A stretch of 34,249 nucleotides of DNA, from the NCBI GenBank assembly GCA_020629515.1, contig JAHDDE010000031.1, positions 1 through 34,249 on the forward strand, in the 5' to 3' direction. Shown piece after piece: positions 25,215 through 34,149 of the stretch. This stretch comes from Saprospiraceae bacterium (lineage in GTDB: Bacteria > Bacteroidota > Bacteroidia > Chitinophagales > Saprospiraceae). Numbering within the stretch: the stretch's first letter is position 1; every line of letters begins with the position of its first letter. Made by a program: the position numbers and the translations under genes. Under the pieces are notes generated by a model, which was not told where the DNA came from, searched no databases, and was given only the letters and a program-made list of their open reading frames with translations.

Positions 25215-26147
25215 TTAATTCATCAATGCTGACCTTAGTTGTTTCCAAGAAACAACGTGAATTTTATTTTCTATAAGTTTTTCTTTAAATGCTTGACTCA
25301 TCAATATATCTAAGTCCTTTTGTCGCCATGTAGCCCCATATTCAGGATGCCTAACCATCACTTCCTGCAATTCGGGGTTATCCTTGCCAAGATGCACTAT
25401 TAATTCATTAATTCCTGGTTGCACCTGATTTATGAAGAGATCATATGCTTCCTCCCAAGAATCAGGAGTGCTTGGCAACATTAAAATTTGATTTACAGGT
25501 ATCTGATAGGGACCAATCAGATCATCCACATCCCACTCATCGGGGATTCTATTGTAAGGAAGTAAAACTGGCAATTTGTATCTATTACCCAGCTCCAAAT
25601 ATGCTTTAAACAGCTCTTCATTAGCAAAAAGAGTACCCATATGAGAGTCCAAGTGTGACAATGGCACTCCAAATTGCAATGCTCTTTTGACTTGATTATC
25701 CAATTCTCTTTTGATATGCTCTATATCATAATGTATGACTACCTCCTCGACAGAACCGTACATGAAGTGCTTATGATCCAATATAGATGAGATGCGATTA
25801 GACGAACTCACTCCATCCCACTTATAGTGCTCCCACTCTGCTGTAAGGGTAAGATGTATGCCCCAACATAGGTCGGGATTTTCTTTGGCATATTTGGCGA
25901 TATGAGGAAACCAAGGACAAGGGATCATCATACTGGCTGAGCTAATTGATCCATTCTCAAAAGCTTCAATAGAAGCCACATTGACGCTATGAGCCACTCC
26001 AAGATCATCAGCATGTATGATCAAGAGTTTGGCATCATTATCAAAACCCAACTTCTTAATTACTTCATCATTGCTTTGAGTAAAGAGAGTAGTGGATAAG
26101 ATAATTAACAAAAGGCAGTTTATTAATTTTAGCATTACGTAGTACAT
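25215..26147 (-). CDS. exported ChbG/HpnK (YdjC-like) carbohydrate deacetylase
   Basis: A 310-residue protein with a signal peptide (MLKLINCLLLIILSTTLFTQ). The YdjC/ChbG metal and catalytic motifs are present: LLIIHADDLGVAHSVN (two Asp), GIHLTLTAEW (His), and LSHLDSHMGTLF (His-x-x-x-His-type metal ligands), followed by VHLGKDNPEL. Family members remove acetyl groups from N-acetylated oligosaccharides such as chitobiose. Export suggests action on periplasmic glycan fragments. The first ATG (26147) lies four codons before a second one (26135) that gives a tighter signal peptide. The TetR gene converges on it with a 28-base gap, and the Gfo/Idh/MocA gene is divergent. Confidence 0.85.
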   Translation of the reverse strand: MYYVMLKLINCLLLIILSTTLFTQSNDEVIKKLGFDNDAKLLIIHADDLGVAHSVNVASIEAFENGSISSASMMIPCPWFPHIAKYAKENPDLCWGIHLTLTAEWEHYKWDGVSSSNRISSILDHKHFMYGSVEEVVIHYDIEHIKRELDNQVKRALQFGVPLSHLDSHMGTLFANEELFKAYLELGNRYKLPVLLPYNRIPDEWDVDDLIGPYQIPVNQILMLPSTPDSWEEAYDLFINQVQPGINELIVHLGKDNPELQEVMVRHPEYGATWRQKDLDILMSQAFKEKLIENKIHVVSWKQLRSALMN

Positions 26148-26237
26148 TTTGATACATGAAAAGATAGGGTTAATTTTTTTTATGTCTATAAAATGGTCTA
26201 ATCATTAGAATTGTAAAACATATAAAATCAGATTGAT

Positions 26238-27389
26238 ATGCCAAGAAAGTTAAGAATGGGAATGGTCGGCGGAGGTCGAGATGCATTCATAGGTGCTGTA
26301 CATCGCATAGCTGCCAACATCGATGGTCAAATTGAATTAGTTTGCGGAGCATTCAGTAGCAATCCAGAAAAATCCAAACTGTCTGGCCAAGATTTTTATC
26401 TCGACCCAAATAGAGTGTATGGGACATATCAAGAAATGATCGAAAAAGAGAAAGAACTTCCCGCTGATCAACGGATGGACTTCATTTCGATAGTTACGCC
26501 TAATCATGTACATTACGGTCCAGCCAAGATGGCATTAGAAAATGGATTTCATGTTGTGTGTGACAAACCATTAAGTTTTGACCTTGAAGAGGCTAAAGAC
26601 TTGGTTGCCACAGTTAAAAAAACTGGTAATATTTTCGCTCTCACCCATAATTATACTGGCTACCCAATGGTGAAGCAAGCCCGAGCCATGGTACAAAATG
26701 GAGATCTCGGAGAGATTCGTAAAGTGGTAGTAGAATATCCACAAGGATGGCTCTCAGAGATGATAGAAAGTACTGATCAGAAGCAAGCGGCATGGAGAAC
26801 AGATCCCAAAAGATCTGGTATAGCAGGAGCAATGGGAGACATTGGCACCCATGCTGAAAATCTTGCGGAGTATATCACCAGCCTTAAGATCAGCGAAATA
26901 TGCGCTGACATCAGCACCATAGTCCCAGGCAGGTTGCTCGATGACGACGGTAATGTCTTATTGAGATTTGATAATGGAGCAAGAGGTATACTCTTTGCCA
27001 GTCAAATCTCTAAAGGTGAAGAAAATGCATTGGCGATAAGAGTCTATGGCACAAAAGCAGGTATAGAGTGGCATCAAATGGAGCCAAACTCTCTCGTGGT
27101 TAAATTTGGCGATAAACCCACGGAGATAATGCGAACTGGAACAGACAGTTTATATCCAGTAGCAGGAGCTCATACGAGAACACCAGCTGGACACCCAGAA
27201 GGTTATCTTGAAGCATTTGCCAATATCTATAGGAACTTTGCGAAGTGTGTACAAGCCAGAATCGATGGTCATGATGTAGACCCAATCTATCAAGACTTCC
27301 CAACCGTTGAAGATGGTTTAAGAGGGATGGAGTTCATCTACAAAGTGATTGAATCAGGAAAAAGTGATCAAAAGTGGGTCAAGATGTAG
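26238..27389 (+). CDS. Gfo/Idh/MocA-family NAD(P)-dependent oxidoreductase
   Basis: A 383-residue cytoplasmic oxidoreductase. The N-terminal Rossmann fold opens with RMGMVGGGRDAFIGAVHR. VTPNHVHYGPAKMALENG precedes the VVCDKPLSFD motif (the family's EKP position, with the conserved Lys). The substrate-side GDIGTHAENLAEY carries the catalytic His. Members oxidise or reduce sugars and polyols such as myo-inositol, glucosides or uronates. A sugar phosphate isomerase/epimerase of the type that commonly partners these enzymes is encoded at 32525-33580, about 5 kb away. The substrate cannot be specified. The divergent neighbour is the ChbG-like gene, with a 90-base gap that must hold both promoters. 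Confidence 0.92.
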   Translation: MPRKLRMGMVGGGRDAFIGAVHRIAANIDGQIELVCGAFSSNPEKSKLSGQDFYLDPNRVYGTYQEMIEKEKELPADQRMDFISIVTPNHVHYGPAKMALENGFHVVCDKPLSFDLEEAKDLVATVKKTGNIFALTHNYTGYPMVKQARAMVQNGDLGEIRKVVVEYPQGWLSEMIESTDQKQAAWRTDPKRSGIAGAMGDIGTHAENLAEYITSLKISEICADISTIVPGRLLDDDGNVLLRFDNGARGILFASQISKGEENALAIRVYGTKAGIEWHQMEPNSLVVKFGDKPTEIMRTGTDSLYPVAGAHTRTPAGHPEGYLEAFANIYRNFAKCVQARIDGHDVDPIYQDFPTVEDGLRGMEFIYKVIESGKSDQKWVKM

Positions 27390-27490
27390 CTGAAACGGCT
27401 ATTTATCAGGTTGATCTGTCAATTTAATTCTGTCACATATTTTCTTTTCCCTTTTAAGTTTTGCAATTTTAAAGCAGATAATAATTGCAC

Positions 27491-27970
27491 ATGAAACTAA
27501 ATATCAACGGGAAAGACATTGATGTCGAAGTAGAACCAGGGATGCCATTACTTTGGGTTCTTAGAGATGAATTGAATATGACAGGGACAAAATTTGGGTG
27601 TGGCGTATCATCATGTGGTGCGTGTACGGTCATGATTGATGGAGTTGCCACAAGGACATGCACCCTACCAGTTGGTAATGCCCAAAATAAAAAAATCACC
27701 ACAATAGAAGGAATAGGAAGTCCATCTAATCTATCAGCAGTACAACAAGCTTGGGTTGAACATCAAGTACCTCAGTGTGGTTACTGTCAGAGCGGTATGA
27801 TCATGGCAGCGGAAGCACTCTTAGATGAAATACCGAATCCTACTGATGATGATATCGATGCCAAAATGACGAATATTTGTCGATGCGGTACTTATACTCG
27901 AGTTAGAGCGGCGATACATACTGCCGCTAAGTTAAGAAGTCAAGCCACCGATTTATTAGGATCTCTATAA
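27491..27970 (+). CDS. [2Fe-2S] subunit of a molybdenum hydroxylase (IorA-like)
   Basis: A 159-residue electron-transfer subunit. The plant-type ferredoxin cluster is bound by Cys37, Cys42, Cys45 and Cys57 ([12 protein letters not shown]...RTC). The second cluster, in the helical domain, uses Cys96, Cys99, Cys130 and Cys132 (QCGYCQSG...NICRCGTY). This arrangement and length match small subunits of isoquinoline 1-oxidoreductase and aldehyde dehydrogenase-type enzymes of the xanthine oxidase family. The ATG at 27491 is preferred to the TTG two codons upstream. The catalytic subunit follows 19 bases downstream and must be cotranscribed. No FAD subunit is encoded here, which fits the Ior-type two-subunit form. 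Confidence 0.95.
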   Translation: MKLNINGKDIDVEVEPGMPLLWVLRDELNMTGTKFGCGVSSCGACTVMIDGVATRTCTLPVGNAQNKKITTIEGIGSPSNLSAVQQAWVEHQVPQCGYCQSGMIMAAEALLDEIPNPTDDDIDAKMTNICRCGTYTRVRAAIHTAAKLRSQATDLLGSL

Positions 27971-27989
27971 CACACCTAAAGAGTAAAAC

Positions 27990-30254
27990 ATGTCAAAAGA
28001 AAAATCTAAAAAGAAAATTTTTACCAGGCGTAATTTCATGATAACAGGTGGTGTACTTACCACAGGTCTTGTGGTTGGAGTGGCCGGTCTCAACGCACAT
28101 GTCAATAAAAAAATCCGAAAATACTCTGGTAAGGGAATGGGTGAAGGAAGCTCAATCAATGCATGGATCAGAATAGCTCCTGACAACAAAGTAACCGTTG
28201 CTGTAGGAAGGGCAGAAATGGGTCAGGGTGTCTATACCTCAATTCCTATGCTGATAGCAGAAGAGCTAGAAGTACCATTAGAAAATATCGAAGTCATCCA
28301 GCCACAGCCTGAGTCACCATATGCTAATACATTCATGATGACCCAGAAAGAGCCTAATATTTTCAAAGCTTACGAGCTTGCAGAAAAAGTAATGGCTTAT
28401 CTGCCAATGGTTATGACTGGAGGAAGTACTTCCATTCCTGATGGTTTTAACAATATGCGCTATGCTGGTGCTACCGCCAGAGAAATGTTAAAACAAGCTG
28501 CTGCTGACGAATGGGGTATAGAAAGATCTAAAGTAAGCACAGAGAATGGCTATGTCATTAATAATGATACCAAAGCAAAATTAAGCTATGGTGATCTTTC
28601 TGCAGCTGCGAGAGAAATAGACTTAGCAGAACTTCCAGAACTGAAAAATAAAAGTGATTGGAAGCTCATCGGCACAAAGGCCAAAAGATTAGATATCCCA
28701 GAAAAAGTAGATGGAACTGCCGAATTTGGCATCGATATACGTAAAGAAGGTATGCTTTATGCAGCGATGATTCATCCCTCAGTGATCGGTGGCAAGATCA
28801 CTGGCATCAAAAATAAAGAAGAAGTGGAGGGTATGGAAGGTGTAAAAAGAGTGCTTTTAACTGATTATGGGGTCGCAGTGGTTGCCAATAATACATGGCG
28901 GGCTAAGAATGGCGCACTCATGCTCGAAGTAGAAGAAGATAATTCTAATAATCAAGAAATCAGCTCAGCTACTATACAAACAAGTCTCGAAGAAATTCTT
29001 GATCAAGAACCATTGGCTACTCCAGATACTGAAGGCGATGTTGACGCCATACTAAGTGACAATAATCAAGTTATAGAAAGTACTTATAAAGTACCTTATT
29101 TGGCCCATGCGGCTATGGAGCCGCTAAACTGTACTGTATTAGTGAATGATGACAGTGCTGAGGTCTGGGTCGGCCACCAGTCCTCCTCAATCACTCAAAC
29201 GGCTGTATCAGAGGTCGCTGGTGTAAGTAAGAAAAATGTGACTGTTCATACCACCTATCTCGGTGGTGGCTTCGGAAGAAGAGCAGAATCTGATTTCGTG
29301 CTGAAAGCTACAGCCGTTGCCAAGATGATGAAAGGTATACCCGTACAGACTACCTTCACCCGAGAAGAAGATATGAAAAACGATATGTATCGTCCAGCTG
29401 CACTAAGTCGGTTCAAGGGAGTAGTTAATCCTAATGGAGAAATTCATGCTTGGGACAATATGATTGCGATACAATCTGTGAGCAATAGTGCTATCACCAG
29501 AATAGATCCTTCTTTCGCTCCGAAGCCTAAAGACGATATAGCAACCGTAGAAGGTGCCGCACACCTGCCTTATATTATGAAAAACAAAAGGGTTGCTTTT
29601 GGTGATTATAAAAGTCCGATTCAGGTAGGATTTTGGCGTAGTGTAGGTAGCTCACAGAATGCCTTCTTTACAGAATCATTCATGGATGAATGTGCCCACG
29701 CCGCTGGTCAAGATCCCTATCAATTCAGATTAGCCAAATTGGGCAAAACACCAAGATTCAAAGCCGTGCTCGAAAAAGTAGCAGAACTCGGAAATTGGGG
29801 TGCCCAAGATGGAAAATATCGAGGTATCGCATTGCATAAATCTTTTGGATCTATAGTGGGTGAAGTATGTACGATCACAAAAAAAGGGGACAAAGAATTC
29901 TCTATAGATGACTTCGCATGTGCTATAGACTGTGGGACTTATGTAAATCCCGATACCATAGAAGCTCAGATGGAAGGTGGAATTGTATTCGGTCTATCGG
30001 CAGCTTTATATGGCCAAATTACTTGGCAAAATGGCAGTGTCGTACAAAGCAATTTCCCAGATTATGATATGGTCCGGATGAATGTATCTCCAAGTATTAA
30101 AGTACATATCATGGAAAATGATCATTATCCTGGAGGTGTAGGAGAACCAGGTACACCACCTGCAGCTCCGGCATTAGCCAATGCTCTTTTTGCGGCTACT
30201 GGACAAAGAATTCGAGAACTCCCTATAATGAACGCTGGATATAAGTTTAGCTAA
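27990..30254 (+). CDS. molybdopterin-binding catalytic subunit (IorB-like, Tat-exported)
   Basis: A 754-residue catalytic subunit of the xanthine dehydrogenase family. The N-terminus is a twin-arginine signal (KKKIFTRRNFMITGGVLTTGLV), so the folded cofactor-loaded complex is exported, carrying the signal-less small subunit with it. Seen: AEMGQGVYTSIPMLIAEEL, the GGGFGRR molybdopterin motif (near 425), and the active-site glutamate Glu719 in GVGEPGTPPAAPALANA. The large-subunit architecture resembles isoquinoline 1-oxidoreductase beta and membrane-bound aldehyde dehydrogenases, so hydroxylation of an aldehyde or N-heterocycle is expected. The electron acceptor, often a cytochrome c, and the XdhC-type chaperone are not in this window. 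The gene ends before a strong palindromic terminator. Confidence 0.93.
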   Translation: MSKEKSKKKIFTRRNFMITGGVLTTGLVVGVAGLNAHVNKKIRKYSGKGMGEGSSINAWIRIAPDNKVTVAVGRAEMGQGVYTSIPMLIAEELEVPLENIEVIQPQPESPYANTFMMTQKEPNIFKAYELAEKVMAYLPMVMTGGSTSIPDGFNNMRYAGATAREMLKQAAADEWGIERSKVSTENGYVINNDTKAKLSYGDLSAAAREIDLAELPELKNKSDWKLIGTKAKRLDIPEKVDGTAEFGIDIRKEGMLYAAMIHPSVIGGKITGIKNKEEVEGMEGVKRVLLTDYGVAVVANNTWRAKNGALMLEVEEDNSNNQEISSATIQTSLEEILDQEPLATPDTEGDVDAILSDNNQVIESTYKVPYLAHAAMEPLNCTVLVNDDSAEVWVGHQSSSITQTAVSEVAGVSKKNVTVHTTYLGGGFGRRAESDFVLKATAVAKMMKGIPVQTTFTREEDMKNDMYRPAALSRFKGVVNPNGEIHAWDNMIAIQSVSNSAITRIDPSFAPKPKDDIATVEGAAHLPYIMKNKRVAFGDYKSPIQVGFWRSVGSSQNAFFTESFMDECAHAAGQDPYQFRLAKLGKTPRFKAVLEKVAELGNWGAQDGKYRGIALHKSFGSIVGEVCTITKKGDKEFSIDDFACAIDCGTYVNPDTIEAQMEGGIVFGLSAALYGQITWQNGSVVQSNFPDYDMVRMNVSPSIKVHIMENDHYPGGVGEPGTPPAAPALANALFAATGQRIRELPIMNAGYKFS

Positions 30255-30269
30255 AGTAAAATTTAAAAA

Positions 30270-30298
30270 AGAGGCGGATTAAAATTTAATCCGCCTCT
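30270..30298 (-). terminator. strong palindromic terminator between convergent genes
   Basis: AGAGGCGGATTAAA pairs with TTTAATCCGCCTCT around a single central base, giving a nearly perfect 14-bp stem. On the minus strand it is followed by TTTTTTAAATTTT, a good U-tract, so it mainly serves the acylase gene. It lies 15 bases past the IorB-like stop and can also stop plus-strand transcription, although the tract there is weak (CTCAATTCAGTTTTT). Confidence 0.85.
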
Positions 30299-30311
30299 CT
30301 CAATTCAGTTT

Positions 30312-32471
30312 TTAGTAGCTCCCATTTTCGAGCACTTCCCGTTTCTTTACATGTTTCATGACATCTTCCTTATAGAAAAGACAATCTCTCATTTCCTTTT
30401 TGGAGAATAACTCGAGCTGATCACCGAAGTGAGGAGAACCCTCTTGAGTACTATTACCATAACTCATGGTTACTCTTGCTTTCACCTCATCTCCAAATTC
30501 TATGATGCCTTGCCAGCTATCACCGCCTGCTATATAGCTCTTACCGTCTTCTTGAGGCCCATTAGACCACGCTACTCTAAAGATTCCGACTGAGCCATCA
30601 GATCCATTACCAGGTAAGTCCTTGTCGTGATACTTAATTCTATATACCTGACCCCATGGCACATCCAAAGGAACTCCGCCTTCCTTAAATTTAGCCACAA
30701 CACCTTCCAATGCCTGAACAGCTGCTTTGGGATCTGCCAGTCCATCTGGGGTCGCTCTCGCTTGATCTAAAGTCCATTTTTGAGAAAAATTAGAGCCTTT
30801 CCAAGGATTGATGGCCCAAGCCCAATTGTAAAATAATGCCATTCCTTTACTATCAGCGTCAGCATTTCTATCCCAAGACATCAATACCTCTTTAGCTTCT
30901 TTAGCAGCATCGCCTCCGTGCTCATCGATAGCATCAAATAAATCATCCAATATACGGTCCGCCATCTCTATACGGGTCGACATCTTATAAGACTCTAATT
31001 CCTCGAATGAGATGCTTTCATCTTCCATCATCATACGAACTGCTCGCTGTGGCCTAAAATTCATTCTAATCGGTGACATATATGGAGGGAAATCCTTAGG
31101 ATCTAATTCCATTGGAAAAGTAGATGTCCATGGTGGATCATTGGCATTTTGTAGCCACCCACTTTCTGGATTTTCCACTTTAGGTAATTCATCATAGGTA
31201 TGTACATCAGTCCAAATATTCTTAGGATCGCTACCATCTACTACTCCACTCCAGTGAGCCCAATCCCCTTGTGCTCGCTTCGGTACTTGTCCGTTGAACA
31301 TATAGAAGATATTACCTGCTTGATCCGCATACATAATATTAAAAAACGGAATCTGTACTCGTCTTAAAGCTGATTTGAACTCGGCAAAACTTTTAGATGT
31401 ACCCATGTCCCACCATTGCACTATACCATAAGGTTTATTCATGCCAGGCATTTTGATTGTCAGTGCCTTGTTGCCGTCTTGCTTTAATATAGGACCATGA
31501 TCGGGAGAATCATACATCAATACATCCTTCACACCTATCTTTCCATCGTCTTTCTTTACTTTAATAGATACTTTTCTATTGTATAAATCTTTCCACTTTC
31601 CATCCAATAGATATTGTCCTTTATCATTAAGTGTAATCTCATAGAGATCTGCATTATCTATAGTATTATTGGTATGACTCCATCCTAACTTTTCGTTGAA
31701 AGCAATGCCAAGAGTTGGTAATCCTACGAGAGTAGCACCATATAGATTGAGGTCTGGGGTATTGAAGTGGCCTTCATAAAATAACCACTCATCATACCAA
31801 GGCAAATGTGGATTCATCACTAACATAGCATGGCCACTGGCACTTTTTTTAGGGGCTATAGCATATGTGTTGGATCCTGTCTCATCAAGAGTCCATTTAG
31901 GTACGGCTTGAAGATCGTTTCCTCCTACAAACCTCGAATAGATCACAAAGAGAGCATGCCTTAGGATATCATAATTTTCGACAGGGAGTACTTGTTTATA
32001 TTCTTCTTTAATCTGTTCGGGATGTTTCGCCGCATAATCATTCATACCATCCACAAACTGATCAATGTATCCTTGAAACTCTGGACTCTGTTGGTTGTAC
32101 CAACTTCTACCTAACTTAGGAAAGTCCAAAGCTTTTACCATTAGATCATTCTCATAGCCTTTCGAACCCCAATACTCCGCTGCCCTACCTCTGGACTGAC
32201 CATAGAGCTTTAATATTGTATTGGCATGACTGGTCATCTGTGCCCAACCAAAACTGTAGAATAGTTCATTATTATTTACGGCATATATATGCGGTACACC
32301 CCACTCATCCCAGATTAATTCTGTGACAGGATCATCATTCATATTAGACGAATGATCAACCATTTCTTCAGTCGGGTTGGGCTGATATAGTACCGCCGAA
32401 TCAGTTACTTGCTTGGAGCAAGAAGAAAATATGACGTAGAGAGATAGAAATATTAGAATGTTATTTTTCAT
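30312..32471 (-). CDS. penicillin acylase-family lipoprotein (Ntn-hydrolase)
   Basis: A 719-residue precursor. The signal peptide ends in a lipobox (IFSSCSK, Cys18), so it is a lipoprotein. The alpha-chain region includes DEWGVPHIYA and FGWAQMTSHANTILKLYGQSRGRAAE. The autocatalytic nucleophile is Ser200 in TLDETGSNTYAIAP, following the usual Gly. Ser-Asn-x at the start of the beta chain and NPHLPW match penicillin/AHL-acylase Ntn-hydrolases (S45). After self-cleavage the enzyme hydrolyses amide bonds. Family substrates include beta-lactam side chains, acyl-homoserine lactones and cyclic lipopeptides; the one here is unknown. It is divergent from the isomerase, with only 53 bases between the starts. 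Confidence 0.9.
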   Translation of the reverse strand: MKNNILIFLSLYVIFSSCSKQVTDSAVLYQPNPTEEMVDHSSNMNDDPVTELIWDEWGVPHIYAVNNNELFYSFGWAQMTSHANTILKLYGQSRGRAAEYWGSKGYENDLMVKALDFPKLGRSWYNQQSPEFQGYIDQFVDGMNDYAAKHPEQIKEEYKQVLPVENYDILRHALFVIYSRFVGGNDLQAVPKWTLDETGSNTYAIAPKKSASGHAMLVMNPHLPWYDEWLFYEGHFNTPDLNLYGATLVGLPTLGIAFNEKLGWSHTNNTIDNADLYEITLNDKGQYLLDGKWKDLYNRKVSIKVKKDDGKIGVKDVLMYDSPDHGPILKQDGNKALTIKMPGMNKPYGIVQWWDMGTSKSFAEFKSALRRVQIPFFNIMYADQAGNIFYMFNGQVPKRAQGDWAHWSGVVDGSDPKNIWTDVHTYDELPKVENPESGWLQNANDPPWTSTFPMELDPKDFPPYMSPIRMNFRPQRAVRMMMEDESISFEELESYKMSTRIEMADRILDDLFDAIDEHGGDAAKEAKEVLMSWDRNADADSKGMALFYNWAWAINPWKGSNFSQKWTLDQARATPDGLADPKAAVQALEGVVAKFKEGGVPLDVPWGQVYRIKYHDKDLPGNGSDGSVGIFRVAWSNGPQEDGKSYIAGGDSWQGIIEFGDEVKARVTMSYGNSTQEGSPHFGDQLELFSKKEMRDCLFYKEDVMKHVKKREVLENGSY

Positions 32472-32524
32472 AGTAAGTGGATATAAGTCCTAAATTTAAA
32501 CTTCTGAAATCAAAAGTACAGTAC

Positions 32525-33580
32525 ATGAAGACGATAAAAGGTCCAGCAATATTCTTAGCACAGTTTATGGGAGATGAAGCTCCATTTAATTCATTGGACT
32601 CTATCTGCGCCTGGGTAGCCAGTCTCGGTTATAAAGGAGTACAGATACCCACATGGGATCCAAGGTGTATAGATCTCGAAAAAGCAGCTACAAGTAAAGT
32701 CTACTGTGATGAATTAAAAGGAATAGTGGAAGGTCATGGATTGGAGATTACAGAATTATCCACTCACCTCCAAGGACAATTAGTAGCTGTGCACCCTGCT
32801 TATGATACTATGTTTGATGCCTTTGCACCAGAAGAATGTAAGGGTAATCCTAAAGCTCGCCAAGAATGGGCCGTACAGCAAGTGAAGTGGGCTGCATCCG
32901 CGAGTCAAAATTTAGGTATAGATGTCAGTGTCACATTCTCAGGATCTCTACTATGGCACACCGTTTATCCATGGCCACAGCGCCCTGCTGGATTAGTTAA
33001 TACAGGATTCACTGAACTGGCTAAAAGATGGACTCCAATCCTAAACCATTATGACGAGTGTGGTGTAGATTGCTGCTATGAGATCCATCCGGGCGAAGAC
33101 TTGCATGATGGTCATACATGGGAGATGTTCTTAGAGCATACCAAAAATCACAAGAGAGCGAACTTACTATATGACCCAAGTCACTTTGTATTGCAACAAT
33201 TAGATTATCTACAGTTCATAGATTTTTATCATGAGCGCATTAAGATGTTTCATGTGAAGGATGCAGAATTTAATCCTTCAGGCAAATCTGGTGTTTATGG
33301 AGGTTATCAGGATTGGGTTAACCGAGCAGGTCGATTCAGATCTTTGGGAGATGGACAAACTGATTTCGGAGCTATATTCAGCAAATTGTCTCAATATGGA
33401 TATGATGGATGGGCAGTTCTCGAATGGGAATGCTGTATCAAATCTCCAGAGCAAGGTGCCGCAGAGGGTGCTCCGTTTATAGATGCTCATATCATCCAGG
33501 TGACAGAGAAAGCTTTTGATGACTTTGCAGGAGCAGCTCCAAGTGAAGAAGTGAATAAAAAGATTTTGGGGATCAGTTGA
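32525..33580 (+). CDS. sugar phosphate isomerase/epimerase (AP endonuclease family 2 TIM barrel)
   Basis: A 351-residue TIM-barrel protein. GYKGVQIPTWDP, GLEITELSTHLQGQL, the VDCCYEIHPGEDLHDG segment (metal-ligand Glu/His), NLLYDPSHFVLQ (Asp/His), MFHVKDAEF (His) and WAVLEWECC (Glu) give the usual ring of metal ligands in xylose-isomerase-like enzymes. The ATG at 32525 is preferred to the GTG at 32477, which would add 16 residues overlapping the divergent promoter region. Enzymes of this type often work with Gfo/Idh/MocA oxidoreductases in inositol or keto-sugar catabolism, and one lies at 26238-27389. The ParDE pair follows after 39 bases. Confidence 0.88.
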   Translation: MKTIKGPAIFLAQFMGDEAPFNSLDSICAWVASLGYKGVQIPTWDPRCIDLEKAATSKVYCDELKGIVEGHGLEITELSTHLQGQLVAVHPAYDTMFDAFAPEECKGNPKARQEWAVQQVKWAASASQNLGIDVSVTFSGSLLWHTVYPWPQRPAGLVNTGFTELAKRWTPILNHYDECGVDCCYEIHPGEDLHDGHTWEMFLEHTKNHKRANLLYDPSHFVLQQLDYLQFIDFYHERIKMFHVKDAEFNPSGKSGVYGGYQDWVNRAGRFRSLGDGQTDFGAIFSKLSQYGYDGWAVLEWECCIKSPEQGAAEGAPFIDAHIIQVTEKAFDDFAGAAPSEEVNKKILGIS

Positions 33581-33619
33581 TTACTGGATTTAGGAAGCGA
33601 ATTATAATATCTTCATAAA

Positions 33620-33859
33620 ATGGAAATATCTATTAAGCTAACAGATGCTGATAAAGACATCATTAATGACGTGATCGCTACAGGTCAATTCAACAGTATG
33701 TCAGAAGTAATTAGAGCAGGGTTGGATAAGCTTAAGCATGATTTGGCTATGGAAAAACTAAAGAATAAATTACAAAAAGCTGAAAAAAGTCCAGTGACCA
33801 ATAATTTTGAAATGGATAAATTTCTGAATAGAATACATCACAAAATGAAGGAGGTGTGA
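33620..33859 (+). CDS. parD: ParD-like antitoxin (ribbon-helix-helix)
   Basis: A 79-residue protein whose N-terminus (ISIKLTDADKDIINDVIATG...SMSEVIRAGLDKL) matches the ribbon-helix-helix DNA-binding fold of ParD antitoxins. The charged C-terminal half (KLKNKLQKAEKS...MDKFLNRIHHKMKEV) is the expected toxin-wrapping tail. It should dimerise, repress its own operon and neutralise the ParE-like toxin. Its TGA stop overlaps the GTG start of the toxin in GTGA. Confidence 0.85.
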   Translation: MEISIKLTDADKDIINDVIATGQFNSMSEVIRAGLDKLKHDLAMEKLKNKLQKAEKSPVTNNFEMDKFLNRIHHKMKEV

Positions 33860-34149
33860 CCCTTTCAGTTAGTAAAGAGGCAGAAATTGATTTAGAAGAT
33901 ATTTGGTTTTATACATTTGAGAAATGGTCTCTAAACCAAGCTGATGACTATTTAAAATCCATTGAAGAAAAATTCCATTTGCTTATCTCAATTCCTGAAT
34001 TCGGGACAGCATTGACCGAAAATTATAGGTATATAGTGCATCAATCTCATGTCATTTTTTATTCTATCCTATCTAAAGAAAAGATTCTCATAATTAGAGT
34101 TTTACACTCAAGTATGGATTTTCTACAACATCTAAAAATTGGTCAGTGA
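33856..34149 (+). CDS. parE: ParE-like toxin (RelE/ParE superfamily)
   Basis: A 97-residue protein with the ParE/RelE core: VSKEAEIDLEDIWFYT, WSLNQADDYLKSIEEKF, ISIPEFGTAL, YRYIVHQSHVIFYSI and IIRVLHSSMDF. ParE toxins inhibit DNA gyrase, while RelE-like relatives cut mRNA. The RVLHSSMD ending and the ParD partner favour ParE. The start is a GTG overlapping the antitoxin stop. A strong AAGGAGG lies immediately upstream (33848-33854), unusually close to the start, which suggests coupling with antitoxin translation rather than independent initiation. The stop overlaps the start of the next gene in a second GTGA. Confidence 0.85.
   Translation: MTLSVSKEAEIDLEDIWFYTFEKWSLNQADDYLKSIEEKFHLLISIPEFGTALTENYRYIVHQSHVIFYSILSKEKILIIRVLHSSMDFLQHLKIGQ

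Noticed and set aside
32472-32524. Palindromic TAAATTTA in the acylase/isomerase gap as a shared -7 box
   Set aside because: It differs from TAnnTTTG on both strands and has no -33 partner. Short AT palindromes are common here.
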